Source: Clostridia bacterium
GTDB lineage: Bacteria > Bacillota > Clostridia > Christensenellales > Aristaeellaceae
Length of the DNA stretch: 64,000 nucleotides
Reading direction: 5' to 3'
NCBI GenBank assembly: GCA_017395065.1
Contig: JAFPWH010000024.1
Location: forward strand, 62,001 to 126,000
The notes below the pieces were generated by a model. The model searched no databases. It saw only the letters and a list, made by a program, of their open reading frames with translations, and was not told the origin of the DNA. Position 1 is the stretch's first letter, and each line of letters begins with the position of its first letter. The position numbers and the translations under genes were made by a program. Shown here one piece after another: positions 42,779 through 52,824 of the stretch.

Positions 42779-44827
42779 TTATTTCACTTCGACGAGAATC
42801 TCCCGCGTCAGGCCGTTGTAGCTTCTGAGCTCGATGCGGGCAGTTCCGGACGAAATAGCCGTGACAAGCCCGTTTTCGTCGACTGTGGCGACGTCCTCAT
42901 CAAAGCATGTGAGCGTGTAAGTCACGAAGGTGTATCCTTCAAAGCGCACGTTCAGATCGCGGGTCTCGCCGACGGACATGGACAAATAGTGCGTAAACAG
43001 AGAACCCGCGCCCAGGCTTTCCGCGTCCATCGTCACGTTTCCGGGCGCCAGGAAAACCTTCACGTTTATGCTTGCCGACGCGCCGGTGCCTGTGCGAAGA
43101 AATATGCTCGTTTCGCCCGTCCTGTCCCCAAAGGACAGTACGCTGTTTTGATCCGGCACGAGCAGTGCTTCGTTTCCGCTTTGCAGGGAGACGAGCGAAT
43201 AGCAGCCCTCGTCGAAGGTGTAGCTAATCGGCAGCCGGTCTCCTGCGCCGATGATCGCCTGTGTGAATTCGGGATAGACGTTCTGCGCGGCGGGCATCAC
43301 GGTAACCTTCATCTGCGCCGAAGGACCGCTGACCAGCCTCGCGCTGATGACAGCCGAGCCGGGAGTCCGGGCAGTCAGCCTGCCCTCGCCGTCGATTATG
43401 GCGACGCTTTCGTCGGAGCTCGCATAAAACGCGTGTCCCGAACCGCCTGTATAGGTAAGATCTGCGCTTAACACGTCACCGACGCCAAGCGATATGGCGC
43501 TTTCGGCAAAAGCGATCGATTTTGCGATCTGCGTCACTTCGATCTCGACCGACTGCGTGCGGCCTCCGCTTGTCGCGGAAAGCACGGCCTTGCCGACCGA
43601 AAGCGCGTAGACTCTTCCGTCTTCGCCGACGCGCAAAACATTCGGCTCGTCTGTCTCAAACGTGAACGGCATGGATACGGTGTAGTCCGAAGCCACGGAA
43701 TAGCGCATGCTCTCGCCGACGGCCAGGCTTGTATAGGGCACGCTCAAAATACACTCTTTCGGGAATGGCAGCACGGTTATGCTCGTTTCACAGCTTGCGC
43801 CGCCGGGCGCGATCAGCTTAAGCCTTGCCCGGCCCGCCTTGAGCGCCTTTACGCTCATTTCGCCGTCGGGGACGGCGACGCTTTCGTCAAGGCTTTCGAC
43901 CGTGAAATAACCGCTGCCGCCCGTGGTGACTGCGCTTAAATGGACAGTCCCTCCGACGTAAACGTAAGGCTGGCTGTCCGCCGCCCTGATTTGTGTTGCA
44001 GAGGGCTCTATGTTCAGTTTGCAGCTCAGAAGCGCGCCGCCGCTTGCCCTTAAGTTGATCAACGCGATGCCCTCTTTGATGCAATACACTTCGCCGCTCT
44101 GATCCACCGTGCAGATGTCGGGATTGAGCGATTCGAAGCTCAGCGTCTCGTGAAAACCGCCTTCGAGGCGTGCTTCTATCGTGAATCGCTCGCAGGCATA
44201 ACCGGTGAGCTCGGTCTCGGCGATGATGGAAGCGGGAGCAGGAGCGGGCACGGTGACGGAGCAGCTTGCGCTCTTTCCGTTGTACGTCTCTGCGAAGATC
44301 TCCGCTCTGCCGGGCGATACCGCGAAAAGCTCGCCGGAAGGCGTGACGCTTACGACCTCTTCGTTTGCGGAATAGAAGCTGACCCATCCGGCCGAATCGC
44401 GGCTGAGCGTATACGAGAGCTTGAAGCTTTGCTCGGGCTTTAGCGTGATGTCTTCACGGTTCAGCCTGATCGAGGAAGGCGCTTTTGCGACGGTGATCTT
44501 TATCTCCAGATAGCTCGTCGTCGTGTAATAGATCTTCAGGGTCGCGCGGCCCGTGCCCTCGCACAGCAGCATGCCGTCTTCGTCGACGCGCACGTACATG
44601 CTGGAAGAAGAGAAGCTGAAATAGCCTTCGCTGTCCACTTCGATAAAGCGCGTTTCGTTGAGGCCGAGCGTCAACGCGCTTACGACTTCGCCGTCGCATT
44701 CGGCGTCCGTCACCCGTATGCTTCCGTCCGGCATGAGATACGCCTGCCAGGAGGACGCGGCGGCGCTGACGCAGATAAGCAGCGTCAGCGCCGTAAGAAG
44801 TGTCATCAAAAACAGTATGCGTTTCAT
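42779..44827 (-). CDS. Secreted Big_2 Ig-like domain protein
   Basis: 682 residues: signal peptide about 1-24 (LMTLLTALTLLICVSAAAS), then about seven or eight Ig-like domains of 75-90 residues with the Big_2 pattern (SANEEVVSVTPSGELFAVSPG, SSDESVAIIDGEGRL, DEDVATVDENGLVTAISSG). No anchor motif. The ATG is 1 base after the glyA stop (TGATATG) and no ribosome site is visible, so translation probably depends on ribosomes finishing glyA. It is a smaller relative of the giant protein at 18620. Confidence 0.88.
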   Translation of the reverse strand: MKRILFLMTLLTALTLLICVSAAASSWQAYLMPDGSIRVTDAECDGEVVSALTLGLNETRFIEVDSEGYFSFSSSSMYVRVDEDGMLLCEGTGRATLKIYYTTTSYLEIKITVAKAPSSIRLNREDITLKPEQSFKLSYTLSRDSAGWVSFYSANEEVVSVTPSGELFAVSPGRAEIFAETYNGKSASCSVTVPAPAPASIIAETELTGYACERFTIEARLEGGFHETLSFESLNPDICTVDQSGEVYCIKEGIALINLRASGGALLSCKLNIEPSATQIRAADSQPYVYVGGTVHLSAVTTGGSGYFTVESLDESVAVPDGEMSVKALKAGRARLKLIAPGGASCETSITVLPFPKECILSVPYTSLAVGESMRYSVASDYTVSMPFTFETDEPNVLRVGEDGRVYALSVGKAVLSATSGGRTQSVEIEVTQIAKSIAFAESAISLGVGDVLSADLTYTGGSGHAFYASSDESVAIIDGEGRLTARTPGSAVISARLVSGPSAQMKVTVMPAAQNVYPEFTQAIIGAGDRLPISYTFDEGCYSLVSLQSGNEALLVPDQNSVLSFGDRTGETSIFLRTGTGASASINVKVFLAPGNVTMDAESLGAGSLFTHYLSMSVGETRDLNVRFEGYTFVTYTLTCFDEDVATVDENGLVTAISSGTARIELRSYNGLTREILVEVK

Positions 44828-44828
44828 A

Positions 44829-46064
44829 TCAGCTGTACAGCGGGAAACGGGAGGTGAGGTCGAGCGCGCGGCTTGAGACGCTGCTCAAAGCACTTTCGCC
44901 TTCGACGATGATGTCGCTGATCATATCGGCGATCTGCAGCATCTCGTTTTCCTTCATGCCCCTCGTGGTGACGGCGGGCGTACCGACTCTGAGACCGCTC
45001 GTGATGAAGGGAGAGCGCGTTTCGCCGGGCACGGTATTCTTGTTCGCCGTGATGTGTGCCTGATCCAGCATGTTTTCGAGCTGCTTGCCGGTGATCTCGC
45101 GGTCAAGTAGGCTGACGAGCATCAAATGATTGTCGGTTCCGCCGCTCACGAGCTTTATGCCGCGCTCGTTGAAGCGCTTCGCCATCGCGCGGGCGTTCAG
45201 TACGATCTGGTGCTGATAGGCCTTGAATTCGTCGCTCAGCGCTTCTTTGAAGCAAAGCGCTTTGGCGGCGACGATGTGCATCAGCGGTCCGCCCTGCGTG
45301 CCGGGAAAGATGGCCTTGTCGATGGCCTTGGCGTATTCCTTCCGGCAAAGGATCATGCCGCCCCTGGGGCCGCGCAGCGTCTTGTGCGTGGTCGTGGTCA
45401 CGATGTCGGCGTAGGGCACGGGGGAGGGATGCTCCCCGGCTGCCACGAGGCCGGCGATGTGTGCCATATCCACCATCAGCATTGCGCCGCATTCGTCTGT
45501 AATTTTGCGGAAACGTTCAAAATCGATGATTCGGGGATAGGCGCTCGCTCCCGCGACGATGATCCTTGGCTTGTTTTCGAGCGCGAGCTGCTCCGCGGCG
45601 TCATAATCTATGATGCCCGTTTCGGGGTTTACGCCGTAGGAAATGAAATTGAAAAACGAGCCGCTCAGGTTTGCCTTGCTGCCGTGAGTAAGGTGGCCGC
45701 CGTTATCGAGGCTCATGCCCATCACGGTGTCGCCGGGCTTCAAAAATGCAAAATAGACTGCCGTATTCGCCTGCGCGCCGGAATGGGGCTGCACGTTTGC
45801 GTGCTCGCAATGAAACAGTTCCTTCGCTCTTTCCCTTGCGAGCTCTTCGGCCTTGTCCACACATTCGCAGCCGCCGTAATAGCGCTTGCCGGGATATCCT
45901 TCCGCGTATTTGTTGGTCAGTATGCTGCCTGCTGCCTGCATAACGGCGGGGCTTACGTAGTTTTCGGATGCAATGAGCTCGATGTTGTTGATCTGGCGGT
46001 TGAGCTCCTCTTGCATGCACGCGGCGAGATCGGGATCGATTGCCTTGATGAGATCAAAATTCAT
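44829..46064 (-). CDS. glyA: Serine hydroxymethyltransferase
   Basis: 411 residues, PLP enzyme that interconverts serine and glycine and feeds one-carbon units to THF. The PLP lysine is K228 in [21 protein letters not shown] and the N-terminal IASENYVSP motif are intact. It lies 32 bases after glyS, an arrangement that pairs glycine supply with glycine charging. Confidence 0.97.
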   Translation of the reverse strand: MNFDLIKAIDPDLAACMQEELNRQINNIELIASENYVSPAVMQAAGSILTNKYAEGYPGKRYYGGCECVDKAEELARERAKELFHCEHANVQPHSGAQANTAVYFAFLKPGDTVMGMSLDNGGHLTHGSKANLSGSFFNFISYGVNPETGIIDYDAAEQLALENKPRIIVAGASAYPRIIDFERFRKITDECGAMLMVDMAHIAGLVAAGEHPSPVPYADIVTTTTHKTLRGPRGGMILCRKEYAKAIDKAIFPGTQGGPLMHIVAAKALCFKEALSDEFKAYQHQIVLNARAMAKRFNERGIKLVSGGTDNHLMLVSLLDREITGKQLENMLDQAHITANKNTVPGETRSPFITSGLRVGTPAVTTRGMKENEMLQIADMISDIIVEGESALSSVSSRALDLTSRFPLYS

Positions 46065-46096
46065 AGCGTACCTCGTTTATTCGTTTGGAAAGTGCG

Positions 46097-47476
46097 TCAG
46101 AAATCGATTTTTTTGTCCAGCCAGGCACACAGATCGTCGATTGCGACCAGCTCCTGCTCCATGGTATCCCTGTCGCGGACCGTGACCTTCCCGGTCTCGA
46201 GCGTATCGAAATCGATCGTCACGCAGTAGGGCGTGCCGGCCTCGTCCGCTCTGCGGTAGCGCTTGCCGATTGAGCCGGTCTCGTCGTATTCGCACATGAA
46301 GCGCTTGCTCAGCATGGCGTAGACTTCCTTCGCCTTGTCGCCGAGCTTGTTTTTCTGCAGCGGGAGCACCGCGCACTTGACGGGCGCGAGGAACGGATGA
46401 AGATGGAGCACGGTCCTTACGTCGCCGTCCTTGAGCTCCTCCTCTTCGTAGGCGTTACACAGGAAAGCGAGCACGGCCCTGTCCACGCCCAGCGAGGGCT
46501 CGACGCAATAGGGGATGAACTTTTCGCCGGTCGTCGGGTCCATATATTCCATGCTCTTGCCGGAATGCTCCTGATGCTGCTTGAGGTCGTAATCCGTTCT
46601 GTCGGCGACGCCCCAGAGCTCGCCCCAGCCGAAGGGGAAAAGGAATTCAAAGTCCGTCGTCGCCTTGGAATAGAAGGCGAGCTTGTCTTTTTCATGGTCG
46701 CGCAGGCGCAGGTTTTCGTTCTTGATGCCCAAGCTCAAAAGCCAGTCGCGGCAGAAGGCGCGCCAGTATTCGAACCATTCGAGGTCGGTGCCGGGCTCGC
46801 AGAAGAACTCAAGCTCCATCTGCTCGAACTCTCTTACGCGGAAGATGAAGTTGCCGGGGGTGATTTCGTTGCGGAAGGATTTGCCAATCTGCGCGATGCC
46901 CGCGGGCAACTTTTTGCGCGTGGTGCGCATGACGTTGTTAAAGTTTACGAAGATGCCCTGCGCGGTCTCCGGACGCAGGTAGAGCTCTGCCGCGCTGTCC
47001 TCGTTTACGCCCTGATGGGTTTTGAACATGAGGTTGAACTGCCTTATGCCCGTAAAATCGGTCTTCCCGCAGACGGGGCAGGGAATGGCGTGCTCCTTGA
47101 TGTAGCTTTCGAGCTCGGCGTTGGACCAGCCGTCGCCGGTTTCCTTGCCTTCTGTAAAGTCTTCGATGAGCTTATCAGCCCTGAAGCGCGCCTTGCAGGC
47201 CTTGCAGTCCATCAGCGGGTCGTTGAAGCCGCCGACGTGACCGCTGGCTACCCACACTTCGCGGTTCATGAGGATCGCGCAGTCGACGCCGGTGTTGTAG
47301 GGGCTCTCCTGCACGAACTTGCGCCACCAGGCCTTTTTGACGTTGTTTTTGAATTCGACGCCCAACGGGCCGTAATCCCAGGTGTTGCTCAGGCCGCCGT
47401 AGATTTCGGAGCCTGCAAAAATATAACCCTTGTTTTTGCAAAGGGCGACTAATTTATCCATTGTTAATTCCGCCAT
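46097..47476 (-). CDS. glyS: Glycyl-tRNA synthetase, dimeric (eukaryote/archaeal-like) type
   Basis: 459 residues, class II. Motif 2 region [26 protein letters not shown] and motif 3 [14 protein letters not shown] are intact, and CKACKAR with CPVCGK form a probable zinc site. The anticodon-binding domain is complete. A GGAGGTG site precedes the ATG; no T-box is present in the short leader. Confidence 0.96.
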   Translation of the reverse strand: MAELTMDKLVALCKNKGYIFAGSEIYGGLSNTWDYGPLGVEFKNNVKKAWWRKFVQESPYNTGVDCAILMNREVWVASGHVGGFNDPLMDCKACKARFRADKLIEDFTEGKETGDGWSNAELESYIKEHAIPCPVCGKTDFTGIRQFNLMFKTHQGVNEDSAAELYLRPETAQGIFVNFNNVMRTTRKKLPAGIAQIGKSFRNEITPGNFIFRVREFEQMELEFFCEPGTDLEWFEYWRAFCRDWLLSLGIKNENLRLRDHEKDKLAFYSKATTDFEFLFPFGWGELWGVADRTDYDLKQHQEHSGKSMEYMDPTTGEKFIPYCVEPSLGVDRAVLAFLCNAYEEEELKDGDVRTVLHLHPFLAPVKCAVLPLQKNKLGDKAKEVYAMLSKRFMCEYDETGSIGKRYRRADEAGTPYCVTIDFDTLETGKVTVRDRDTMEQELVAIDDLCAWLDKKIDF

Positions 47477-47503
47477 ATAAACACCTCCGCATAATATGTA
47501 TAA

Positions 47504-47532
47504 ATAATAGCAAAACGCGCAGGCCGTATCAA
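47504..47532 (-). promoter_or_regulatory. Promoter of glyS-glyA
   Basis: On the minus strand TTGATA (47532-47527), a 17-base spacer, TATTAT (47509-47504). The -35 lies inside the terminator hairpin of the upstream gene. Confidence 0.7.
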
Positions 47533-47539
47533 GCGCGTT
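47511..47539 (-). terminator. Terminator of the SpoIID/caspase-fold operon
   Basis: On the minus strand AACGCGC pairs with GCGCGTT (7 bp) across a 12-base loop, followed by TTGCTATT. It overlaps the glyS promoter. Confidence 0.6.
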
Positions 47540-47564
47540 ACGTTAATTTGCTTTAAGAAAAAGA

Positions 47565-48392
47565 TTACAGGCCTTTCCTGTCCGCAAGGACGAAAGAAGG
47601 ATCTGCGCAAAAGAAGTTGATCGTCTGCCTGTTTTGGGATGAACTCAAATAAAACATGCAGCGCCTGCGCGAATAGGCGACGAGCTCATAAAAAGTGACC
47701 TGCCTGTCCAGATCGCTGTCCGCCTTCAGGGCAGTGCTTCTGTCGCCGATCAGATCCCAGCCGAGCCCTTCGCACACGGCTCTTGAAAACACGGTGGAGA
47801 CGCTCTCTTCACTGGCGCTGGAAGCCGTGACCCTGTAGCTGTTTTCGTCGAACAGACAGCTTACGCAAACCGTGTATTTATCGGAAGCAAAGGAGTTCAG
47901 GCCGAATACGTCGGCAAAACCGCCCACAAAGCGCGTTTGATTTCCGATGCTGCCGCCGGAATTGCAGGCGTCAAGGAACAGTATGACTTTCCCCGGAATG
48001 CCCCGCAGGCTTTTCTCTAATTCGGAAGCCGTGATGACAGAACCGTCCCGCGTCTCGATCCAGCTTATCCCGCCCTCGCAGCCGCCGTGCGCGTTGATGT
48101 AGAGGAAAGACACGTCGTTTTCCGCTGCCTCCTCGAAGCACGAGGTGATGGCGGAAAACAGTTCGTCCGAAGTGAAATCGATGATCATCGAAGACAAAAA
48201 GCTGTAGCCCGGGCCGTAGCAGCGGCTGAGCGCGTCGTAGACGCCCTTCGTGGAGTTTATGCCGCCCACGCGCACGCGGCCGTCGTCGTAGTTCGCTACG
48301 CCCGCACTGAGCGCACGGTAAACGCCCGCCTCCGAACGGCAGGCGGGCATGAGCAGAAAGATGGTCAAAAGGCAGATGAACAGTTTTTTCAT
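47565..48392 (-). CDS. Secreted caspase-fold (C14-like) protein
   Basis: 275 residues. Signal peptide about 1-22 (LFICLLTIFLLMPACRSEA); the C at 18 makes a lipoprotein conceivable but the lipobox is poor. The caspase-type His/Cys dyad is visible: H102 in LYINAHGGCEGG and C143 in LFLDACNSGG. This is the metacaspase/gingipain-clan arrangement, so proteolysis after Arg, Lys or another residue is likely. It starts 7 bases after the SpoIID-like gene ends. Its target is unknown. Confidence 0.8.
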   Translation of the reverse strand: MKKLFICLLTIFLLMPACRSEAGVYRALSAGVANYDDGRVRVGGINSTKGVYDALSRCYGPGYSFLSSMIIDFTSDELFSAITSCFEEAAENDVSFLYINAHGGCEGGISWIETRDGSVITASELEKSLRGIPGKVILFLDACNSGGSIGNQTRFVGGFADVFGLNSFASDKYTVCVSCLFDENSYRVTASSASEESVSTVFSRAVCEGLGWDLIGDRSTALKADSDLDRQVTFYELVAYSRRRCMFYLSSSQNRQTINFFCADPSFVLADRKGL

Positions 48393-48398
48393 CGGAAA

Positions 48399-50210
48399 TC
48401 AGTTGGTTTTCAGATAATCGGCTTTGACGTAGCCCGTAAACTCCACGGTCTTTATGCTGACCCAATTATCCTCGAACTGGCCGGTCACGATGACCTGTTC
48501 GCCGCTGTACAACAGGGCGACGATGGCGTTGCCCGTGCCGGGGCCGGAACGCACGTTTAGCGTAGTGGCAGTGACCGTGGCGTAGTATTCGTCTCCCACA
48601 AGCGCCGGCAGCGGCTGCTGCGTGGGTCTGGGCGTGGGCTTTGCCCTGGCGTAGCCGAAGCTTTCGGGCAGCGCCGAAATCGGAGACAGCGATTTCTCTG
48701 TCCAGTCGATGATATACCAGTTGAGGCCGGGGTAGTAGAAGGAAAGGATCTCTTCGGCGTCCTTGCCGTGCTGGCCGGCCATGATCTGGGCGCCCCGCTG
48801 GCTCATGCCAACGCCGTGGCCGAAGCGACGAGAAATCAGCTCCCACCCGCCGGAAGCCTTTTCAAGGTAGAACACCTCGTAATCGCCGGAGTTGATGTTG
48901 AGACTCAACAGGTTCTTGAGCTTCTTGTAGGTGGGAAGCTTTACGGTGTAGCTGCCGTCGCACTTTTGCCAGTCGCTAAGCTCGTAGACGGGCGCGTTCG
49001 GATCGGGCTGCGTGATCACGAGCTTGCCGTCTTCACCCTTGTGCACAAAGACGATTTTCGGCCGCTTGATCGCTTCCGAACTGTCCGCAAGCACATACGT
49101 CTGCTTGCTCGCGCTTACGTTGAACGTGACGGAGGAGTACATCAAACTGCCGTTTACGTCGCTGTCGGATAGCGAAACCGAATTGATGCCGTCTATCCTG
49201 ACCGTCGCGGCGCCGTTTATTTGCGGCTTCAGCGCGGCGCTCAGCGCGCTTTCCAAAGAGGAGCCCTGCTTGGGTTTTTCGGATATGAACGCCTTCTTTT
49301 GCTGGCTGTAGGGGTTTTCAAGGTCGTAAGGGTCGTCCTTCATCTCTATGTAGCTTACCGTTCCGCCCCATACCTGTTTGGTCGAAGCGATCTGACCGCC
49401 GTTGGAAGCGGTATAATAGCACTGCGCAAAGCTGCCGTTTGCCATGCCGACGATGCCGCGCGTCTCGTCCACAGCCTTGATGACGTTGCCGAGCGAGGAA
49501 TCGAAGCCTTTGTAGACCTGATCGGCTGTTGTGTCCACCACGTCATAGGCGCGGCTGCCCGATGAAGCCCTTGCGCGCATCGCGTAGGTCCTCGCGGCGA
49601 TGGCCTGCGCCTTCAGCGCTTCGATGGGGAAGGAATTGCTCATCTCATACGCTACGACGCCGTAGAGATAGTCTTCGACCTGCAGGGTCAGTATGCTGTC
49701 TATGCCGGTGCCGGTCGCACTCATGAGCAGATCGCCCGCAAACAGATTGTCCTTTTCGCTCTCGTGGATGTAGATGCCGCCTGCGCTTTCTCCCTCTTTT
49801 TCGGGCGCGTGGCGGATCAGGCTGAAGGAGCCGCCCATGTCGATCGTAAGTCCCCCGACCTTCAGGTACAAAACGCCGGCGTCCTGCGCGACGGTGATCT
49901 CGCTGCCCCTGTCGAAGCGGAAGCCCGCGTCACCGTCTACGGTATAGACGCCGTCAAGCGTAAGGCCCATGGCTTTGGGTGTATTCAGCGAGCGCAGGAA
50001 AACGCGCAGGTAGCCGTCATCCACGATGTCGGAGGGCTGTGCGCTGATATCGCTTTTGTCGCTGCCGTGAAACAGCATGACTACCGCGACGACGGCAAGA
50101 ATCGTGCACAGGATCGCCGAGAAGAAGCCTATGATCCTGTTTTTGCGTTTCCTTCTGGCTTCTTCGGCTTTTTTGCGCTGCTTTTTCGACATTGCGTTCT
50201 TGCTTGCCAT
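48399..50210 (-). CDS. SpoIID/LytB-domain protein with C-terminal SH3 domain
   Basis: 603 residues. Basic cytoplasmic start, one membrane anchor (about 26-47), a SpoIID domain with the catalytic-type Glu E189 in YGVVAYEMSNSFPIEALKAQ, the ASNGGQ segment and HGVGMSQRGAQ, then a Pro-rich linker and a bacterial SH3 domain (ATTLNVRSGPG). SpoIID is a lytic transglycosylase of peptidoglycan; LytB relatives enhance amidases. The SH3 domain suggests wall binding. GGAGGT precedes the ATG. Longer than sporulation SpoIID (about 330-340), so not simply that protein. Confidence 0.87.
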   Translation of the reverse strand: MASKNAMSKKQRKKAEEARRKRKNRIIGFFSAILCTILAVVAVVMLFHGSDKSDISAQPSDIVDDGYLRVFLRSLNTPKAMGLTLDGVYTVDGDAGFRFDRGSEITVAQDAGVLYLKVGGLTIDMGGSFSLIRHAPEKEGESAGGIYIHESEKDNLFAGDLLMSATGTGIDSILTLQVEDYLYGVVAYEMSNSFPIEALKAQAIAARTYAMRARASSGSRAYDVVDTTADQVYKGFDSSLGNVIKAVDETRGIVGMANGSFAQCYYTASNGGQIASTKQVWGGTVSYIEMKDDPYDLENPYSQQKKAFISEKPKQGSSLESALSAALKPQINGAATVRIDGINSVSLSDSDVNGSLMYSSVTFNVSASKQTYVLADSSEAIKRPKIVFVHKGEDGKLVITQPDPNAPVYELSDWQKCDGSYTVKLPTYKKLKNLLSLNINSGDYEVFYLEKASGGWELISRRFGHGVGMSQRGAQIMAGQHGKDAEEILSFYYPGLNWYIIDWTEKSLSPISALPESFGYARAKPTPRPTQQPLPALVGDEYYATVTATTLNVRSGPGTGNAIVALLYSGEQVIVTGQFEDNWVSIKTVEFTGYVKADYLKTN

Positions 50211-50288
50211 AGTTACCTCCGAGGGTTTTTCTGTTTAGACGGACGACAGGCCTTCTGTGTTCCGTGAACCGGGCTCAATGAAACGATT

Positions 50289-50312
50289 GCCTGCGCAAAG
50301 CAAGGCGCAGGC
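50289..50312 (-). terminator. Hairpin after pgcA
   Basis: A perfect 8-bp stem, GCCTGCGC / GCGCAGGC, 8-base loop, 14 bases past the pgcA stop. The minus-strand tail AATCGTTTCATT is a weak T tract. No clear promoter for the SpoIID-like gene was found in 50211-50326. Confidence 0.55.
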
Positions 50313-50326
50313 AGTGTCGTTTGAAA

Positions 50327-51991
50327 TTACTTTCCGAAATCGGCTGCAGCGGCGGAAATCAGCTCCAACTGCTCCTTTGCCTGCTCGTGGCTTTGCTCGC
50401 GCACACCGGCGTAAATCTTTAGCTTTGGCTCGGTCCCGCTCGGACGCACGCAGACCCAGGCGTCGTTTTCCAGCTTGTAGAGCAATACGTCGGCCTTTGG
50501 CAGACCCATCACGCCGCCCGGCGTAAAGTCGAGCGCCTCGAGGACCTTGCGGCCGGCGATCTCTTTGGGCGGGTTTTCTCTCAAAGCTCTGGTCGCCTTC
50601 TCGCGTTTTTCCATGCCGTCGATCCCGGGCATGACGACCGAGATCGTCTTCTCCGCGTAATAGCCGTACTCTTTGTACATATCCTCGAGCGCGTCCATGA
50701 GGCTGAGACCCAAGCTCTTGTAGTAAGCGGCCATCTCGCAGGCGAGGAGGGTCGCGATGACAGCGTCCTTGTCGCGGATGTATCCGCCGGTAAGATAGCC
50801 GTAGCTTTCCTCGAAGCCGAGGAGGAAGCCGTGGTTGCCGACCTTTTCCTTTTTGTCGATGGTTTCACCGATGTACTTGAAACCGGTCAGCACGCGCTCG
50901 ATCGTGATGCCGTACTTCTTGGCGATCGCGTCAACCATGCGCGTGGAGACGATCGTGGTGACGGCGTAGGCGTCCCTGGCGGGCTTCTTTGCCCTTAAGA
51001 TATATTCAAGCATCAGACAGCCGGCCTGATTACCGGTCACCGCTGTCCAGACGCCGTTCTTTTTGAGCATCATGCCCATGCGGTCGCTGTCGGGATCGGT
51101 CCCGATGATGACGTCCGCGCCTACCTTGTCGGCATAGCCGATCGCAAGCGTGAACGCTTCGGGATTTTCGGGATTGGGGCTTTTTACGGTGGGGAAGTCG
51201 CCGTCGGGGAGCTCCTGCTCCTTGACGACCGTGACGTCGGTATAGCCGGCCCTTTCGAGCGCCGCTCTCACCAGCTTGTTGCCCGCGCCGTGCAGCGGCG
51301 TATAGACGATTTTGAGCTTAACGCCGGTGCGCGTGAGCAGATCCTTGTCCGGGCGAAGCGAAAGCACATGGTCGATGTAAGGATCGTCCACGTCCTTGCC
51401 GATGATTTGGATAAACTCGCTGTCGAGCGAAGGAAGCAGATCGATATTCAGCGGATCGAGCGTATTCATCAGAGCGATCACAGCGTCGGCCGTCACGGGG
51501 GTGATCTGTCCGCCGTCGGCGCCGTAAGCCTTGAAGCCATTGTACTCCGCGGGATTGTGACTGGCCGTCACGACGATGCCCGCGGCGCAGCCAAGGTACT
51601 TGATCGCAAAGCTGAGCTCCGGCGTGGGTCTTAACGAATCGAACAGGTATACCTTGATGCCCATGTTGGCGATGACCCGCGCGGAATCCTCGGCGAAGGT
51701 GCGGCTCATGCGCCTGGAATCGTGCGCGATGGCGACGCCCTTCTTTTTGTATTCGTCGCCGCCCTCTTCGATCAGACGCAGCGCAAGCCCCTTGGCTGCC
51801 CTTCTGACCGTGTATACGTTCATGCGGTTCGTGCCCATGCCGAGCACGCCGCGCAGACCGCCGGTACCGAATTCAAGGTCCTTGTAGAACCTGTCTTCGA
51901 TCTGCTTGGGATCGTTCTTTATGCTTTCGAGCTCCGTGCGCTCCTCGGGCGTAAGGCTCGAGCTATTTAGCCAGACTTCGTAGGTGTTCAT
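50327..51991 (-). CDS. pgcA: Phosphoglucomutase/phosphomannomutase
   Basis: 554 residues, alpha-D-phosphohexomutase family. Phosphoserine loop TASHNP with S144, magnesium loop GTDPDSDRMG, sugar loop GFEESYGYL and phosphate site RPSGTEPK all present. Interconverts hexose 1- and 6-phosphates. Follows upp by 13 bases in one operon. Confidence 0.94.
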   Translation of the reverse strand: MNTYEVWLNSSSLTPEERTELESIKNDPKQIEDRFYKDLEFGTGGLRGVLGMGTNRMNVYTVRRAAKGLALRLIEEGGDEYKKKGVAIAHDSRRMSRTFAEDSARVIANMGIKVYLFDSLRPTPELSFAIKYLGCAAGIVVTASHNPAEYNGFKAYGADGGQITPVTADAVIALMNTLDPLNIDLLPSLDSEFIQIIGKDVDDPYIDHVLSLRPDKDLLTRTGVKLKIVYTPLHGAGNKLVRAALERAGYTDVTVVKEQELPDGDFPTVKSPNPENPEAFTLAIGYADKVGADVIIGTDPDSDRMGMMLKKNGVWTAVTGNQAGCLMLEYILRAKKPARDAYAVTTIVSTRMVDAIAKKYGITIERVLTGFKYIGETIDKKEKVGNHGFLLGFEESYGYLTGGYIRDKDAVIATLLACEMAAYYKSLGLSLMDALEDMYKEYGYYAEKTISVVMPGIDGMEKREKATRALRENPPKEIAGRKVLEALDFTPGGVMGLPKADVLLYKLENDAWVCVRPSGTEPKLKIYAGVREQSHEQAKEQLELISAAAADFGK

Positions 51992-52004
51992 CGTTCTGCC
52001 TCCG

Positions 52005-52634
52005 TTATTTCGTGCCGAAGATGCGGTCGCCGGCGTCGCCGAGGCCGGGCACGATATACTTGTTCTCGTTGAGCTTTTCGTCTATTGCGGCGATAAAGAT
52101 GTCTACGTCCGGATGATCCTGCTGGACCTTGGTGATGCCTTCGGGAACGCCGACCAGGCAAACGAGGCGGATGTTTTTGCAGCCTCTGGCCTTGAGCATG
52201 CTGATCGCGTCACTGGAGGAACCGCCGGTGGCCAGCATGGGATCGACCACGATGATCTCTCTTTCGCCGACGTCGGGCGGAAGCTTGCAATAGTATTCTA
52301 CGGGAAGATGGGTTTCGGGGTCTCTGTACAGACCGATGTGGCCGACTTTGCAGGTGGGTATCAGATTGACGAAGCCGTCAACCATGCCGAGGCCGGCCCT
52401 GAGGATCGGCACGATGCCGAGCTTTTTTCCGGTGATCACGCGGCTTTTGCATTTGCAGATGGGCGTCTCGATCTCGATCTCTTCCATCGGCAGATCGCGC
52501 GTGACCTCGTAGCACATGAGCGTGGCGATCTCGCTGAGCAGTTCTCTGAAGTCCTTCGCGCCGGTCTCCACCTGGCGCATGAGGGTGAGCTTATGCTGAA
52601 TGAGCGGATGATCCAAAACGTGTACCTGACCCAT
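52005..52634 (-). CDS. upp: Uracil phosphoribosyltransferase
   Basis: 209 residues, the usual length. Makes UMP from uracil and PRPP. PRPP loop [12 protein letters not shown] and uracil-binding [16 protein letters not shown] are intact. ATG 52634 follows AGGAGGT; the longer frame lacks a ribosome site. Confidence 0.97.
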   Translation of the reverse strand: MGQVHVLDHPLIQHKLTLMRQVETGAKDFRELLSEIATLMCYEVTRDLPMEEIEIETPICKCKSRVITGKKLGIVPILRAGLGMVDGFVNLIPTCKVGHIGLYRDPETHLPVEYYCKLPPDVGEREIIVVDPMLATGGSSSDAISMLKARGCKNIRLVCLVGVPEGITKVQQDHPDVDIFIAAIDEKLNENKYIVPGLGDAGDRIFGTK

Positions 52635-52663
52635 AGAAATACCTCCTGTTTGCATTTGAATTC

Positions 52664-52692
52664 ATTATATAACCAAATCCCGGGCTTGGCAA
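52664..52692 (-). promoter_or_regulatory. Promoter of upp-pgcA
   Basis: On the minus strand TTGCCA (52692-52687), a 17-base spacer, TATAAT (52669-52664). Confidence 0.85.
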
Positions 52693-52773
52693 CCGGAAAA
52701 ATGTAAAAGATACGGGTTTCCGATAAATAGAAACATTTATCCGCGGATAAAACGAAAACAATTTGCAAATGTA

Positions 52774-52803
52774 TTGCTTTTTTATGTCAAAATGATATAT
52801 AAT
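52774..52803 (+). promoter_or_regulatory. Promoter of the Gfo/Idh/MocA gene
   Basis: TTGCTT at 52774-52779, an 18-base spacer and TATAAT at 52798-52803, 21 bases before ATG 52825. Confidence 0.7.
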
Positions 52804-52824
52804 GGAATCCGGGAGGGGAATGGA

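Noticed and set aside
47477-47564. A T-box leader for glyS
   Set aside because: The leader is too short and has no TGGTACCGCGG element.
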